From contig NW_020170448.1 of the NCBI RefSeq assembly GCF_000524195.1, forward strand, positions 305,703 to 369,702: 64,000 bases of DNA. The letters are read 5' to 3'. Origin of the DNA: Echinococcus granulosus. Taxonomy: Eukaryota > Platyhelminthes > Cestoda > Cyclophyllidea > Taeniidae. The notes below the pieces were generated by a model. The model saw only the letters and a list, made by a program, of their open reading frames with translations, made no database searches and was not told the origin of the DNA. This document shows positions 34,031 to 48,500 of this stretch, piece after piece (the stretch's first letter is position 1; the number at the start of each line of letters is the position of its first letter). The position numbers were made by a program, and so were the translations under genes.

Positions 34031-37000
34031 TATTCCATCTTGAAATTACATGGTACTGCGATCCCGTCTAGTGGGATACCCTTAGATAACTACACATCTT
34101 TTAGCTGTGACGCGGGAGTTTTACACAAATAAGGGGGCTGAAAAGGTCTTCAAACATAATTTTCTCACTGATTTTTAAATACGGTTCCAGGTCATTTGGT
34201 GAGTTGCACACTATCCAGCCACTTTAAAAATACGAATACGAATTTTAAGAATGGTACAAACCACTACTGCTAATGATACTAGCTAGGAAGTCTGAGACAT
34301 TATAAGATCCCTCCATCATAAGACCATTAAAATTAAATGCTTTGACCTGAGTGATTTCAAAGGCCTTGGTTTTATTTAAATGCGATGCGAATTGAGTAAA
34401 TGTTAAAACTATAAATAAAAAGACAATTTTTATCAAATATTCCATTAAAAAGTGGGTAATTTATGCTCACAACTTATGTAATTATAAAAATATTATGCTA
34501 TTCTGCTTTTTTAGAAAAAATTTTGGAATAAATTTGTCTCAAAATGGATTGCATTAGAACTGATTTGTGTTAATTTGTAAATCATTTAGATTCAAAAAGA
34601 AAAGACCAAAGATAAGTCCGTAGCTCATTAAAGTTAATTTGTTCTTGTAGTTATTGTGGCGTGTTAAGCTCACCCCTGTGGCAGCATGAGGGCAAATTGT
34701 TTGTTAGAATCGTCCCTCACATTTGCCGCCTATGACGAAAGGCCGGGTTTTAATTACTTACTTTACCAGGCAAAGCGATCTATATGTTAGGAAGGCAGTT
34801 ACCTGTAGTCCAAAGACTAGAGTAATGGTTAATTTTGTCTGCAGATTCACCTTAATAAGATGGTGAATTTTAGCTCAAAGAGAACAAATTGTCAAAGAGA
34901 TTAAAGGGCAGGAGGAAACTCATTTCTTATTAAATGGCTTTCTAAACGTGTGAAATCCTATTTTTACGTATGTATCATCCAGATTAAACATTTTACTTAT
35001 TTATTGTGTGACTCTCAGAATTTGCCTGGCTGGTAGTTCATTATATGTGGTTTAAAAACTGTGGATGGGGAAGTTGCAGTCTTCTTCGCCATTTCGGGCA
35101 GTTAAAACTGGTTTTATATTTTTTTTGTGAATGTAACAGAGATATTTTTGTGCGAAAAGCCATCATATTTCTCGATAAACTTGTAATGTTATCCTTAACG
35201 AGCATTTAAATCGTTGCCACGCACTTTTAGGCAGATTAGACTGTCACGGCGACCTGGAGGGCTTTGTAATGTAGAGTGGTTTCCGTCGCCAACTCCCAAA
35301 TCCCCAACTAGTATCTTCCTCTTTTACAGCGAAATGATAGCACTTGAAGAAAAACTTGTCTCTTTTAGCAAATAAATCTATGCTTAAAGGTGCAGCGGCT
35401 TTTCTTCTCTCTTTATGCAACATCCACCTAATTGACGAGGAGGCATAAATCTCTAACAAAGGTTTGTTAAATATTTTATGCAAAGTGAAATGGAGCTTTC
35501 CCATGGGAAAGTTGAAAAACCAATTACATTTTATCCCATAAACTAATTTTCCCTGACCATATCCCCTATTTTCTTGTCCTGTCGACAAACATTTTGTCCC
35601 ACGCGCATTCCAGGATTGACGATTTTCAAACATGGTCATGGTTTAACTTCTCTCATTCATATTAAGACTGTACAAAAACGAATATCTATTTGGACCAAAC
35701 AGTTTTTTTGCTTAATTCATTAAATTACGGCTTAATATGGAAAAGTTCCTTCCGAAAGCATATTAAATAGGTGGTGAGACTTTTATGCCTATTGATGGCG
35801 CTTCTTAAGAGAAATTTAAATTGCTACAAAATAAATCAACAATCTAGCATTTGGTAGATTTGTTTTCAACTGGTAAAGTTTTGTTCTTGATTTGCTGTTA
35901 CATGTTTGACCCAGACTTGATGCGTCACGTTAAGAAGAGTAGGGGCTGCTGAAATCCCTTAATCACCATATTCTATGGATATAATAATAATTAGGAAGTA
36001 TGGCTAACCTGAATAACGCATTTGTTAAAAGGGATATCAACTTTTTGCAAAAATTACCATTGTAGTTTAGTAAGGCTAAACATGAGGTCGGCGGTGGTGA
36101 AGGGTAAACAGCGCTGGCTACCGTGGCTTATTCAAAGCAGCCATCCCATCTTTTTGCCCCTTTAACGATTACTTTCACACTTTGTAAAGCGCACACTAGA
36201 TTTTCGCATGCAACTTTATAGTGGAAATTACTAAAATACTCGGACCTGTACAGACCACACGAATATGGTTAAGCAGGGCAAATTGGCAGGTGCTGATTGA
36301 AATGTCCGGAGGATGAGACCACCGAGAAATTTTACGGTCTGCTTCAAGACCGTAGAAATTTTTAACGCTTATACTTTCGAGCTATCCAACTCATATTACT
36401 TGCACCATTTTGCATAATGCTAGTGGCAAATTGAACCCTGTTAGAAAAAGGTGTTTATGGTTTTTCTGTAAAGAAAGGGCTTTTAGTAACAGTGGTACTT
36501 TGGCTACTTATTTTTCGTACGGGTACCTTACATACTTGGTAGTAAACAAGTTTATATTTTTTAGCCTTTTTCAAATGTTGCCAAGGTTATTTTAATTTTT
36601 TGGCTTAGTCGCCTATTTTTGAAGAACCGGTTTCGGTATTAGTGATTAACCTTTACTTCTTATTGTGGAAATCTGAACAGCCAATCGGGTCTTGGGCATA
36701 AATAAACGCGTCTTTTTAAGTTAGAGTACCTCGCAAATTTAAATTAGTATTTTCCAGTTAAACAACCTATTAATTGGCCTGATCGTAACCCTAATCTTGT
36801 CTGTTTCCTTCATTTAATAACTTAATTGTTTTGTCCTTTTGTTCCACTGACTGAGACGTATGGGTGGAAAAGTGACGGCAGTACCTTTTTTAGATCATTT
36901 TAAAATTGTGTCAGCATGAACAACACAATATACAGGAAAGTGAAACACGGGAGAACAAGCAGTCGCAAATCACCCCATGCGAATGGCAGGTCTGGCGTAA

Positions 37001-39590
37001 CTTCTCTTCCGACTGGCGCCAAAGTCGCTCAGTTCAATCGGAGCCAGCAGGTCCGCGTCGTAGGGCTCCTGACGCTCAAGTAGTCTAGTCAGCCAGAGGG
37101 GATCGAGGTCACTCCTCCCCTCGGCCTCGTAATCCCGCAATCCCCACGGCGTACACGTAATGACGCCTGTTATTTAGGGCGAAAAATAGTGACAAATTTC
37201 AGGCTTGAGTAGAGGCAATTATAACTGCGGGGTTTAAGATGCTTTGTTTGCTAGCCAAAAAGCTTGCTGTGGTTGTTCCGTTAGGAAGGTTTGAACTACT
37301 TACCTACAGAGAAGACCCCACAGATCTAACCAGATGGTGCTGTCATGTCATAACGAAACTTTAACTTTTCTCAATTTTGGAAAAGATTTAATTTACAGAA
37401 TAAGTGGCATTATTTAATGTACACTCGACAAGCCAAAGTAAGGTTGATGGCGCCTAAGGTGAGCATAGTCCACGACATTAAATTACGGGATGAATAAAAC
37501 TTGTGAGACATGTAACGAATCACCTCTTCACCTGTCAGTACTTATATTTAAAGAGTCAATTTTTTAAATACCTTGTACTTTTTCCACTTAAAAAGATTGA
37601 AAATTAGAAGTTGTATAGTTTTGCTAGGAAAAAACGAACTCACCAAGAGCTGTAAGGATGATGACCAATCGAAGAGGAAGGCCCAAGCAAGTCATTGCTT
37701 GCATGCTTATTGCGTCTGCATCAAATTTGCAAAAGAAACACAAAAAGGAGGGTAAATTGGAACAAGGCCACAGGTGATTTTCCTCTCAGTAAAATAAGTG
37801 AATAATTATTACATGGGAGGATAAAAAAAGTGGGTGGAGGGGAGAGGAGAGCGTGTATAAAAAAAGACAGACCTACAAATTAGTGAGAGTCGGAATCAAT
37901 GTGAGCATGAGATATTTTTAAAAAAAGCCTTTTATTGGAGTTGTATCCAATGGGATTGTAGCCCATCAACCAATAAGGAGGCGTCTTCTTCTTTCCACAA
38001 CGCACTACTCATATACTACTCGCTACCGCCTTAACGATAAATTATTTTGTTAAATACTTGTAATTCCTTAATTTTGCCCATTTTGCCTAATTTCATTAAA
38101 TTGTTTATGAAACGTGCTCCAATTTCCTCCACAAGGAAAAAGAACAATTTATACAGACTTGCTTCCTTCTATTTGCCTCTGCTCATTTGATCGTCAGTAG
38201 ATAATTGTGGAAGATAATGACCGGAATAAGGGGGATTATCTGTACTTCTCCAATTCATCTTCTTCCCTTCTCCCTCTTAAAATTAAATGCAACTGTTCTC
38301 AAGGCTCAATGTCAGCTTTTTCAGTATGCGATACGAGTTACTTGTAGGAATGGGAAAAACTTTCTTTCTAACGCTTGCGTTGGATTGAGCAGATCGGATG
38401 TATCCTTGCTGTATAAAGTAGGCATTGAACTCGTAGGGGCAAAGTGGGTTGTGTGTGGAGACTTCAAGCACAGCTGACAATGTGTTCGCCAGCTGTCACG
38501 CCAATGAATCTCGCATCACATTATAAGCCAGTGGTTCAGTCAGTAGACAAGTAAAACCCAAAAAAAGCCTCTAAAGCTTACACCATCTGTCATCTCTTGG
38601 TGCACGTGCCAGATGATGTGTGGAAATCGGTACGCATTTTCTTATCAGTTTCCTTGGTTATCCTTTCCCAATTGATGGAGGTGTCATTCCCTCACGCTAA
38701 AAAGGTATGAAAATTGTCATCCACACGTATGCACACCATTTTTAAAATCTTATTTTAGCGAGGCGTAATTCCTCAGATCTTCACGCCCATTAGGATTCCT
38801 TGCCTTTTAAGAATTTTCACTGATTAGAAACGAATCTCATATATTAACTCCCTCATCGGCGATGCAATTTGGTTCACTGGGTTGGTATAACTCATGCCTA
38901 AGGGACACAATTCTCTCTTCCCAACCGTCTTTGGCTTCGAGCCACCACGTGCGTCACATTCACAAATCTAATGTCGCTTCACTTGTCAGCGGTCCTCCTT
39001 TAGGGCGGTTGTGATTTCAGCACCCACAGCAAATCCCCTTCCTCAAGGGTAGCGCAATTTTTTCCCCTTCAACCAGTGGAATTATTCCAGGTACAAGTAG
39101 ACCGACAGACAGACCCAAATGGTCACCTCATCACCCTAGGTGGCAAAATACCTCCTAGGTCAAAAAAATGAATAAAGAGAAGGGAACTATCCAACCGGAA
39201 AGGGGGATGGCATGGTCTTAAGAAGCAGATTAAGGACAGTCTCTCCTTCGACATGTCCTGTTAATTATAAAGTTGGATGTTTTGGTTGGACGGTGGGGTG
39301 TGTGTGATGCTGTGGTCGAGACCGAGTGACTAATTGCATTCTTCACTCCTCCAGCTTGGCGCGTTGGGATAATGGTGGGTCTTTTGTTTCCCTCCATTAG
39401 CAGTTTTGGGGAAAGAAATAATTAGATGATCTGTAAAAAGGAAAGAAAAAAGAAGGAAATGTTTAAAAACTCCGCCGCATTTCCCTCTGTTGTGTCAGTT
39501 TATTGTTTTAAAAGGCACTTATTCTTGCTGCTAAAAAAAAAGATTTAGGAAATGCCAAGTAAATAAAATGTTGCAGAGAATTTACTGCTT
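34031..39590. other. Long AT-rich intergenic region, no convincing gene
   Basis: Only short frames are present. Two are worth noting, a 66-codon frame with a signal-like start at 34245-34445 (-) and a 131-codon ATG frame at 35244-35639 (-). Neither resembles a known family. No RNA gene was recognised. Confidence 0.4.
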
Positions 39591-39759
39591 TGAAGGGTGA
39601 AGGATTTGTTGGTCTATCGCTAGTCCACTCGTAGCATTCTCCCCTGCTCTTGAACTATCTTCTATAAAGTGTCGGTTGAAACTGCTGGATGAGATTCCTG
39701 CTTTGTGCCACAGCTGTACGAAAATGGAAGGTAGCGTCTTGTCACAGCTGAACCATTTC

Positions 39760-39960
39760 CACTTGATGCGGCAAAGATCCACCTGTTTAGCACATAGCAG
39801 ATGGAAAGTGTGATGGAATAACTTCCTCTGCAGAAGTAGGCATGGGCCTGTGGGGATGAAGTGAGTGGTAGGCAATGGAGTGGAGGGTATGTGCTCAACC
39901 AACAGTGGGTTCGTTAGCTGTTATGCAAAAGTGCCTCCCGCCGCTTCACAAGTCATTCCC
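39760..39960 (+). repeat. Weak direct repeat, matched at about 40463-40610
   Basis: Shared pieces include ACTTGAT(G/A)CGG, TGGAA(A/G)GTGTG and a GAAGxAGGCATG block in the same order. Similarity is low and the limits are approximate. Confidence 0.4.
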
Positions 39961-40609
39961 TCAGTCTCAAAATTGAACTGAAGTAGGAGGTAACTTCCTA
40001 TCTTATTTGCTCCACACCGTTCGGTGAAGGCGTGTTACGCCATGGTGGAACTCAGCATCACGTAGAGGCATGGCTCCGCTATGTGATAATCATGAGGATT
40101 AATTTGTCACTAGTTTGTAAATAAATGGGTAATTGACAATTTTTAGGTATGCTTGACGTGGGAGATTGAAATAACTGATTAACATCTGCATAAAGTGGAA
40201 AAGAATAGTCACGGCAGTCGACAAGCAGGTGTCCATCTGCCACATGCCTCAATAGACGACAGACAAGGAGCTCAAAAGACTATTCTCAGGTTGCTCGTCA
40301 GTACTGATTAACGGACTGAAAGACTGAAGAGCTGACATGTCATATGATGAGAGGTACTACAGTAATGATGGTTGACAGACACATTGTGGATTGTAACCGA
40401 ACCCTCCACTCATTGTTTCGCTATCCACTTCTCCCTCACAGTTCCATGCGTGCTTGATGTGGTAGAAATCCATCTAATCTACTTGATACGGTGCAAGTGG
40501 AAGGTGTGGAGGAGCAGCTTTGTCTGAAGAAGAAGAAGGCATGTTAGGCAGGACCGGTGAGTAAATCAGTGGGAGAAACGCCCTTTATGCACTTCTACGC
40601 AACTCTCAA

Positions 40610-41880
40610 AAGTCAATCAGCTCATGTCGCACGCGACAAACCTGACTGGAAAGGAGATTTCCAGTTCTGGCTGTCTAAATTCTTTCTCGGAGTTTTTTCC
40701 GCATTCCATCAGGTAGGAGCAGCCACGGTCTTGTGAGAATGAAGCGGTGAATGCCTTAGAAACGTGGAGTGGCTAGCGAGTAGATCTACTAAGGAGCACT
40801 AAAAGAAGTCATTTTTGCAGTCACAACTTGGCTGCGGCCTTTTTTTGCAAAGTACATGAAAGTACTGAAGCCTATGAATAGGTGAGACATGTAAATTGTA
40901 AATAATACTTAGATGATAAGGTTTCCCGCCTCCAACACTGCCCCCATTTTCAACGCGAGCACCAGAAATCTTGAAACAAAATACTTTACTATGCTATTAA
41001 TATGCCCACCTATTAACTAGATTTTGCCATTCAGTTAAACGAGCTAAAATCAACCACACGCGGAGATGGCACACATGATGACTCAAAAGTAGCGGGGAGT
41101 GTCAGTGATGGGGCCATCAGCGAAAACAAACATTTGCCACCAAGTTCATACATTAGACAAAAGAGCTATAAAACAATTTCCAAGTTTAATTATGTTTTGA
41201 TCCTAAAAAATTCTCACTGGCAGTGAAGGGAAATTAATTATTACTTCCTTAATATTACTAAGTATCACGAATGCTGAAAAGCAAGGTTTTTTGGATTAGC
41301 TAAAGTTGACACCGCGAAAGCAGAAAATGCACTTATCAACTCTAAAAACATCTCAAATAAATATATTTACCCAACCAATGCAAGCTAAAATGTCCATATA
41401 TTATACAAGTCATATTTTTTGTTCCTGAAATTCAGAAGAAGAATGCTATTATTTTTGTTCATTTGTAAGCGTTTTAAGCCTTTGGGAAATCTTGCAGCTA
41501 TTCTTATAAATATTTAATGCTATTTTTGAATTCTCACAACTTTGTGTTGTGAATTAATCGTCTTTTATGTTACCATCAACACACAGGCGACTCCTTACAG
41601 GGATTTGTTCGTAACTACACGAAATTTTTTTTCTTTTAGGCGTGATTGCTATTTTCTCTTGTGCAAAAAAATGCTATTCGTCATTTGTAATGACTCAGCT
41701 GCAGCATAATTTTAGGATTATGCATGATTATCCAATACCCAAGAAGAAGAAGAAGAGGATGAATAAGGGTTACTTTTCGAGTTATAACTCGTCGAAAGCT
41801 GTTTTTTAGTGGTACAATGAAGAAAATCTAAGCGAATATCACTTGGACTTGTCAGTTACACTCTAAAATCACCTGAAAGA
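40610..41880. other. Intergenic, no gene seen
   Basis: AT-rich sequence with no coding signal found in six frames. Confidence 0.45.
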
Positions 41881-42750
41881 AAAGATGGTAAAGATTTATT
41901 AGTCAAGGGATGCTTTTATCAAGAAATAACCAAGGGTACAAGTTGTGATCTCGCCCACACAGTAGAAGAATTAATGCTAAATTTCTCAGAAATATTTTGA
42001 CAAAATAATTTAACTTCCAAATCCTAGCTTTTTTACACTTTTGCCCACTTTTTTAATTTTATAACCGTCTGTACAACTTTGCGTGTAACTGCCTGGCGTA
42101 AAATATCACTTCAAGAAATACTGAGATAATGAATAACGATGAGTGTGTGTGTCTTCCCCCATTACTTCTTCTCCTTCTTCCTCCTTCCCCCCTTTCCTAA
42201 GATAAGGTGTAAAAGGCTTCTTCTGAAGCAAGCCTTGTGTTATGCCGAATGAGACATGACGTTCTGAGTCGTAGAATTTGGAATAAGGAGATGAGTACTG
42301 CATACCTTCCAGTTGTACCGTATCGAGAAGATGGATCTTATCTTCAGATCCTTGGCCATTGGTATGTGAGCGAATCATAGTGAAAAGAGGACATTTGGTC
42401 TGTCGTAAAATGTAGAAGTGTAGAGAAGCAAATAGATAATTTGGAGATGACTAATGATGCATTACAAAATTGGCCACGAAAGGCTGAAACCGAGACCAAG
42501 AAAGCGTACAGTATTTATCAAATAAAAGGCGACGCTAGAATGCTTTATATAGTGGTGATCGAACATTTGTTTTAATGAACACTTAGCTATGCCTGATATT
42601 TGAACCTCTTGCCTTCAACCTTTCCACGTTGAAAATTAATCATTTCTTTAGACAATTGAGAGCTAAGGCCTTCGATACAAAGCACAAGAAATTGGTAGTA
42701 AATAATGGCTACATGTCTGACAGGTAATTCTCTTCCGATTTTTACTGTCA
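41880..42750 (+). repeat. First copy of a diverged tandem duplication
   Basis: Matched by 43012-44040. Shared ordered blocks are AAAGATGGTAAA(G/A)ATTTATT, a CTTCTTCTCCCTCC-type pyrimidine tract, GAGTACTGCATA, GAATGCTTTATATAGT versus GAGTGCTTTGTATAGT, and AGCTAAGG. Confidence 0.6.
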
Positions 42751-43011
42751 ACAAATGACAAGAACTTGGGTTGCAGAGAAGTTAAGTACGGTAGCCAAAA
42801 TGTGGTCAAATTCCTTAACTCATCTATTTGAATGGAACAAATGTTCAGAGGTAAAAATTAGAGAAAAAAGCTCCTTATTTAGGATAATTTTTAGCCACAA
42901 GGCGAATACATTCTACTGTCCGTTTTATTCAGTCGAAGCATTTCATTCACCTTTGCACCATGATTAATGGTTAATATAACCATCCTTTACAAATCGCACA
43001 TTAGAACCCAT

Positions 43012-44040
43012 AAAAGATGGTAAAAATTTATTGACGACGATGAGATTTTTTGAAAACTAACCGACAGTACAAGCTGAAGTCTCTTCTGTAAAGGCCTCAG
43101 TTTTAATGCGGCATTATTCTGACAAGTGCTGACCCCATAATTTAACATTCTAACCGCAGCCATCTGCATTTTGGACTCAGGCAATTTTGTTTCAAAACCG
43201 TCTTTCTACCTTCACATGCCATTTCTTAATAATCTGATAGATTCGTTCAAATGTAGGTGAAAATTGCTGCTTAGATAAAGGTCTAGGATGAGTCAGTATC
43301 TTCCCCACTTCCTTCTTCTCTCCCTTCCCCACTCCCTCCCTTCCTTCCTTCCTCCCTTTCCAAGACTTGGCATAGGGCTCATTAAGAAGCAGCAACATAC
43401 AGCATATTGAGTTGTGGGGTTTTAATTAGGAGAAAGAGTACTGCATATCATCACGAAAACAAGTGGTACGTCTAAATTCTTGGGCATTAAACTTGGAAGT
43501 TCCAAAGTGAAAAGTGTGTCCTTATTGTGTCGTGAACTTCCAGAATGCAAAAAAGAGTAGCGAAGAGATTACTTGAAGCCGGTCAATGATACATTTTCAG
43601 CTGTACACTAAAATGCAAACTGGGACCTGACAAGTACTTCGAAAAGTTCGACGCAGAACTAGCACATTTTACTTACTCTCCAAACTTCATCCTGAAACTG
43701 TCCTTGAAAGACTTGAACCAAACAAACAATCAAATTTACTATGTAAAAGCGTGCAGCACCCTTTAAAATAAAATTGGCACCAGAGTGCTTTGTATAGTCA
43801 TGACTATATATTTGTATTTAGGTACATTCAGTTTTCGAAACTTGCGCTTCCTTATAGCTGTGTGGCCCTTTGGAAAACCCATAAGTTTTCTGAATATGTG
43901 TACATCATGTTTATTTAGTTCGTAAAACTAATGAGAGCTAAGGTCTCATAGTTGGCATGAATGATAAAACATTATCAAGTCTGGTGCTAATATATTCGTA
44001 TAGCATGTCTGTTAGAAAAAATCACTGTGATAAGTGTAAC
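43012..44040 (+). repeat. Second copy of the tandem duplication
   Basis: Repeats the blocks of 41880-42750 in order at an offset of about 1.1-1.25 kb. No coding sequence is seen in either copy. Confidence 0.6.
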
Positions 44041-45542
44041 GCGTAAAGCCTTAACTGCAATTTTTAGGTGATATTTGATCATTTTGCGTCAAGTACATTG
44101 ATCAGAGGAAGTCACCGATCCCTAAAGAGGTGGAAGCGATTTCCCATTATTTTTAGGATTTGCTAACAAGAAGATGCAATACACTCCACAATTCCCCCGC
44201 TTTAAAACAGCAAATCAGTAATGGGTAAAAAGCACAAGATCTTACCCAAAACTGTTGCTAAAAGGCAGCTTCCGTTGCTAAAATGTAGCTTTCATTGCTA
44301 ATATTCCCCTCGAAAGAGCGCTCTATATCATCCTTTTTTATCTACAATTAGTCACATTTATTGCTTGAACAAAAATGCTTTGTGCTTAGAGATAGAACTT
44401 GGAGTTACTAAACTTTTACCGGAAACATAGGACTTTAGTTTTTCTTTACTAGATTTGCATTATCCTCGCGTCGCATTGGTGCGGCATTATGTTATGTCAA
44501 GGTCGTCCTGATGGAAAAATGACAACCATGAAGATGTCAACGGGCCGTGTAAAACTACTGCTAAATAACTTTAATGACCTCGTTTGCAGTAATTATGCAG
44601 CAAATCGCACAATGTGGCCAACTTTTACATCTAGAAGCTCCAAGTTTGATGCCACAAAATTATGTTTTAGAACTCAAACATGTATCTTTGATGTGAGAGG
44701 CTGCGTTAAATTTCCGCTCCATTGTTAACAATTAAAACCTTGGAATAGAAGGCCCAAATTTGGCTCCGTGATAAGTGCGGCTTCTTTTACCCATACCACT
44801 TTATTTTCGTTGTTTGTGGCACTAGACTCGAGCGGAGGTCAAAATGAAAATCCGAATCTTCTAGTGGAACTTACCATTGACGCTTCTCAAGTCCTTCAAT
44901 TTAATACTGCTATAACTCGACTACGGTCAGCTATGCAAAAAACAGCTTTGCGTTGTACACGGAGCAGTGTCTAGAACTTGACACACGTTAAAGTGTCCCG
45001 CTATGCAAGACGACGTCGCCGACCATATGGTTAGTTTTCAATAATACTTTAATCAGGGAGTAGGGCGAACGCGGATTAGCAGAAAGTTGGGGGAGGATAG
45101 AAGGCGAAGAATTAGTAAATACGCCTGAGGTCCAAAATCATCAAAATGTTGCAACATCTAGAAGTATTTTCCCGTGATGCTGGTGCAGTTCTATCAATTC
45201 AGAGAGATGTTCCCACTGGATGTGATTTTTGCGATCACAGTTAAGCGACGAAACCCTAGTGCCCTGAAATTTTAAAAGACACCACGACCAAGTAAAAACA
45301 TCACGTCGCCCATTCGACATCGTGTCCCGATGTGCCGTTACCATTGACCATCTTTGGGACAAATTAGGACATGCCAGCACCCTATGAACAAATTCCGTAA
45401 CACTTTCGAAAGGAGCTCTTTCGATGTGGTACTAAAATGTATCAAGGTATTGGTGCACCAACACGAGTGCCACGGACCATGAATAATGGGGATGGATGTA
45501 GAAACATAGATGGGGAAATGGGAATGAGATACTAGGCGTCAT
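44041..45542. other. 3' flank of EPG5, no gene seen
   Basis: Short frames at 44489-44974 (+) and 45141-45380 (-) have no recognisable domain. The left end of the EPG5 transcript should lie here. Confidence 0.4.
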
Positions 45543-48500
45543 TCAGCCAGTACCGTGCTGGGAGGCGGCGCGAATAGAAGTGGTGCAAAGCGGGAAGGCG
45601 AGAAGGGAATCTACGAAATTGGGCAGGGGAGACCATAGTCGTTGGCACAGGAAGACAAAGGCGGTGAGTAGGTGCTCGCCCATGAGCCAGACAGCTGGGG
45701 AGTGGGGCGAGTCCGTGTCGCCTGTTTGGTCGTGCAGGTGCGTCAGCAGTGCACAGACCGCCGACTGAGCGATGTCGGTGGCGCTGCGGTCACCTCTGCT
45801 ACTCGTCCCTTCGTCTCCTCCACTCTGCAGTCGCGCTAGTCCGCGGTTGGCGTCTGCACTATCGCCTCCCGCCACGCCTCCACGTGAGATCTGCCACTCC
45901 TCTACCAGCCCAATCAAACAGTTCGTCATTTCGCAGAATCTGTGGAGTTGACGTGTACAGAGCCTCAGTGAAGGCAGCAGTGACGGCAAGTGACCATATC
46001 AAAGCACATCATACGAATTCTCCTGCTCAATTTTTAAGAATTTCTTAGCCGGTCTCACCAACGGATGAACTCACAGTGTTTCGCATCAACAGATTTCACT
46101 ACACCTACTCGACAAATGCTAGCTCTGCGTTTTTGTGACCTCTCCACCCTACCCGCTTAGTAATAATGACAAACGCACAGAGTCCCAATGTGCAGCAATG
46201 CCAGGTGCAGTAGTAGGAACCAACCTCTCAAACTGCGAGACCGTTCATTCATTCGATGGAATTCAGTGCAAAGTGCAAAAAAGGGAAGTGTGAATGAGTG
46301 GTTGTAAGGGAAGTGGAAATCTGCAATGCTCACTTGGTCACAAAATTTGCTTCCTTTTGAGAGATGCCCGAGATGTGGGTCAGCACCTCCCATTTAGTGA
46401 TGAGAACTTGTAGGCAATTGAGAAAAGCATGAATTTGTGGTGCTTTCTTCTGCGACGAACTGCACGCCTTCAAATCCTCCACTGAAAGGAGGAGCTTCAG
46501 GCTCAAATGGAGGAGTAGAAGCACCCCAGTCAGCTGAGTGGACGCAGTACAATTGTCAGCACAAACGTCCGAAGGACTAAAACGGTCAGGCATTTTGATG
46601 ACCATGTTTCGTATCAAAACAGGACACATTGGCACTAGGAAGACACACCAGGTCTGCACTTGATATCCACAAATATGAATATGATTTGAACTAATCAAAA
46701 GGATTAACTTGATGATTTAGACTGTTGAGACACCACAAGCTACTGCGACGACTACGACAAATCATGGACATAAGCACATCAAGCTGAATGCCCTAAGGTC
46801 ATTTGACTGTCAGGTGAACCCACCTCAAATCAAGCACGGCAAACCAGTGCATTACATCAGCCAGCAGTATGGCAGGAGAGTCCGAGGCGCTAGATAAGTA
46901 GGCACTCCTCCTCTGGTTTGAGCGAATTGAAGGCTCACTACTGCTCCTATTATCAGCAGCGGAGACGATTTTTATCCATCTGGCGTAGGCGTAAGCAAAG
47001 AGTGGGAGGAGCTTTTTGCATGAAAGACAGGTGGGTACTAGCCAAGAGCCACTATTGCCAAACCGAGAATTCGCCTGTGTCTCAACTTTGAAGCCATCCT
47101 CAAAAACCTCACAAATACGCATCATTCGAGTCTCAAAATCAGTTGGAATCGTGGGAAGATTGCATCTGGAGGGATCTAAAACCATGCAATTTTATCCGTA
47201 GGCCATAAGTACCTCCAGCGTTCAACACCCTCAACAATGACATTTTAAACAACCCATTATAACTGCCAAATTTCCATCTCTACCAAAGACAAACTAACTT
47301 GTCTGTAGCAGAATCCACAAGCACTTGTCAATTAAACTGATGACAGTCACAAAGGGAGGGGGTGACTGCAACTGGGAGGCCGGCTCTGAGGATGAGACTG
47401 ATGATGGTAACGATGAGCACGTGGAGACGATGGACAGATGGTAGAGCAGAGCCCGAAGCAGGGGTCTGCAGAGCGTCCTCGTCCGCACCTGCCCAATCTC
47501 TTCCATAGACATCAAAGATGTGCTGGATTCACCAATAGGCCTCTCAGACATCCAGCACACGAATGTTGCGTCGACAATACTTGAAAGAGATCCATTAATT
47601 GACCACAGCCTTAACAGCTCTTCGCAATAGCTCACGGTCTCTTTAAATCCGTTCGAATTAACTGAATCTGCACGGAAAAATTTAAGTCCACTACTATACC
47701 AAATCAAGCGGCATCAACCAAAGCAGGGAGACAGGATGCACTCACCCCAACAGTCCACCGCACAGCAGCCCTCCAAGTCGCTCAAGAGACTGCAAATCCG
47801 CCAAACAAAGCCCCTGACAGGTCCCTCGCACTCAGTCAGCTTTGCAAAGGCGTCAGACACTTCAGCGTCAGTACTCTGTCTCGTGCCGAAAACCTGTTTC
47901 CAAAGATGGCAGGAAGTGATACTGTTTACAATAGCTCCAATGGCGCAGCTGGCCACAGGCAGAACGCCAGTCATGAGCAGGGAATAGGCACGCGATGGAG
48001 TGCTGGTAGATGGTTCAACAGGTTGGTCCTCCTTTGTGGCGGTGGATGCAGGCACTTCATGTTCATCCGCAAAATCCACAGCAATAAGCAAGTCCACACA
48101 GAGGCTGACGAATGCCCGTCGTTGGGCAACAATCTCCGGAGTTGAAGTGCACATGGAGAAGAGAGATGGATCAAGAGTCGCAGTGAAAGTGTATGTCTTT
48201 GTGTAGTTTTCACCAACATGAGAGGCAAGAGAAAGGAGTCTGCAAGGTTAGCGAATATGAAAAAGTCAGCATTTTATAATCACACATTACACAATTGTGC
48301 AGGACTTACCTGAAGAAATCCACAAACACCAAATCAGAGGTGTTTGTAATGTCATTGGGTCGAAGACGCAGCTTAATCTTTGCGAGGTTGTCGGGTAACA
48401 GTCGAGCATGGCTATGTTGCTTCAGAAGGAAAATTCGACAGCCTTCCATGAAACGTCGCAGATTTTCCGAGCACTAAATGAAAATAACACAGACGCATCT

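Noticed and set aside
36906..37088. GC-rich 60-codon frame suggestive of a retroelement gag
   Set aside because: No zinc knuckle or other gag feature, and no neighbouring pol sequence.
45141..45380. 79-codon minus-strand frame as a mariner-type transposase tail or further EPG5 exon
   Set aside because: No DD(D/E) transposase motif, no clear splice acceptor in phase, and EPG5 already reaches a stop at 45543.
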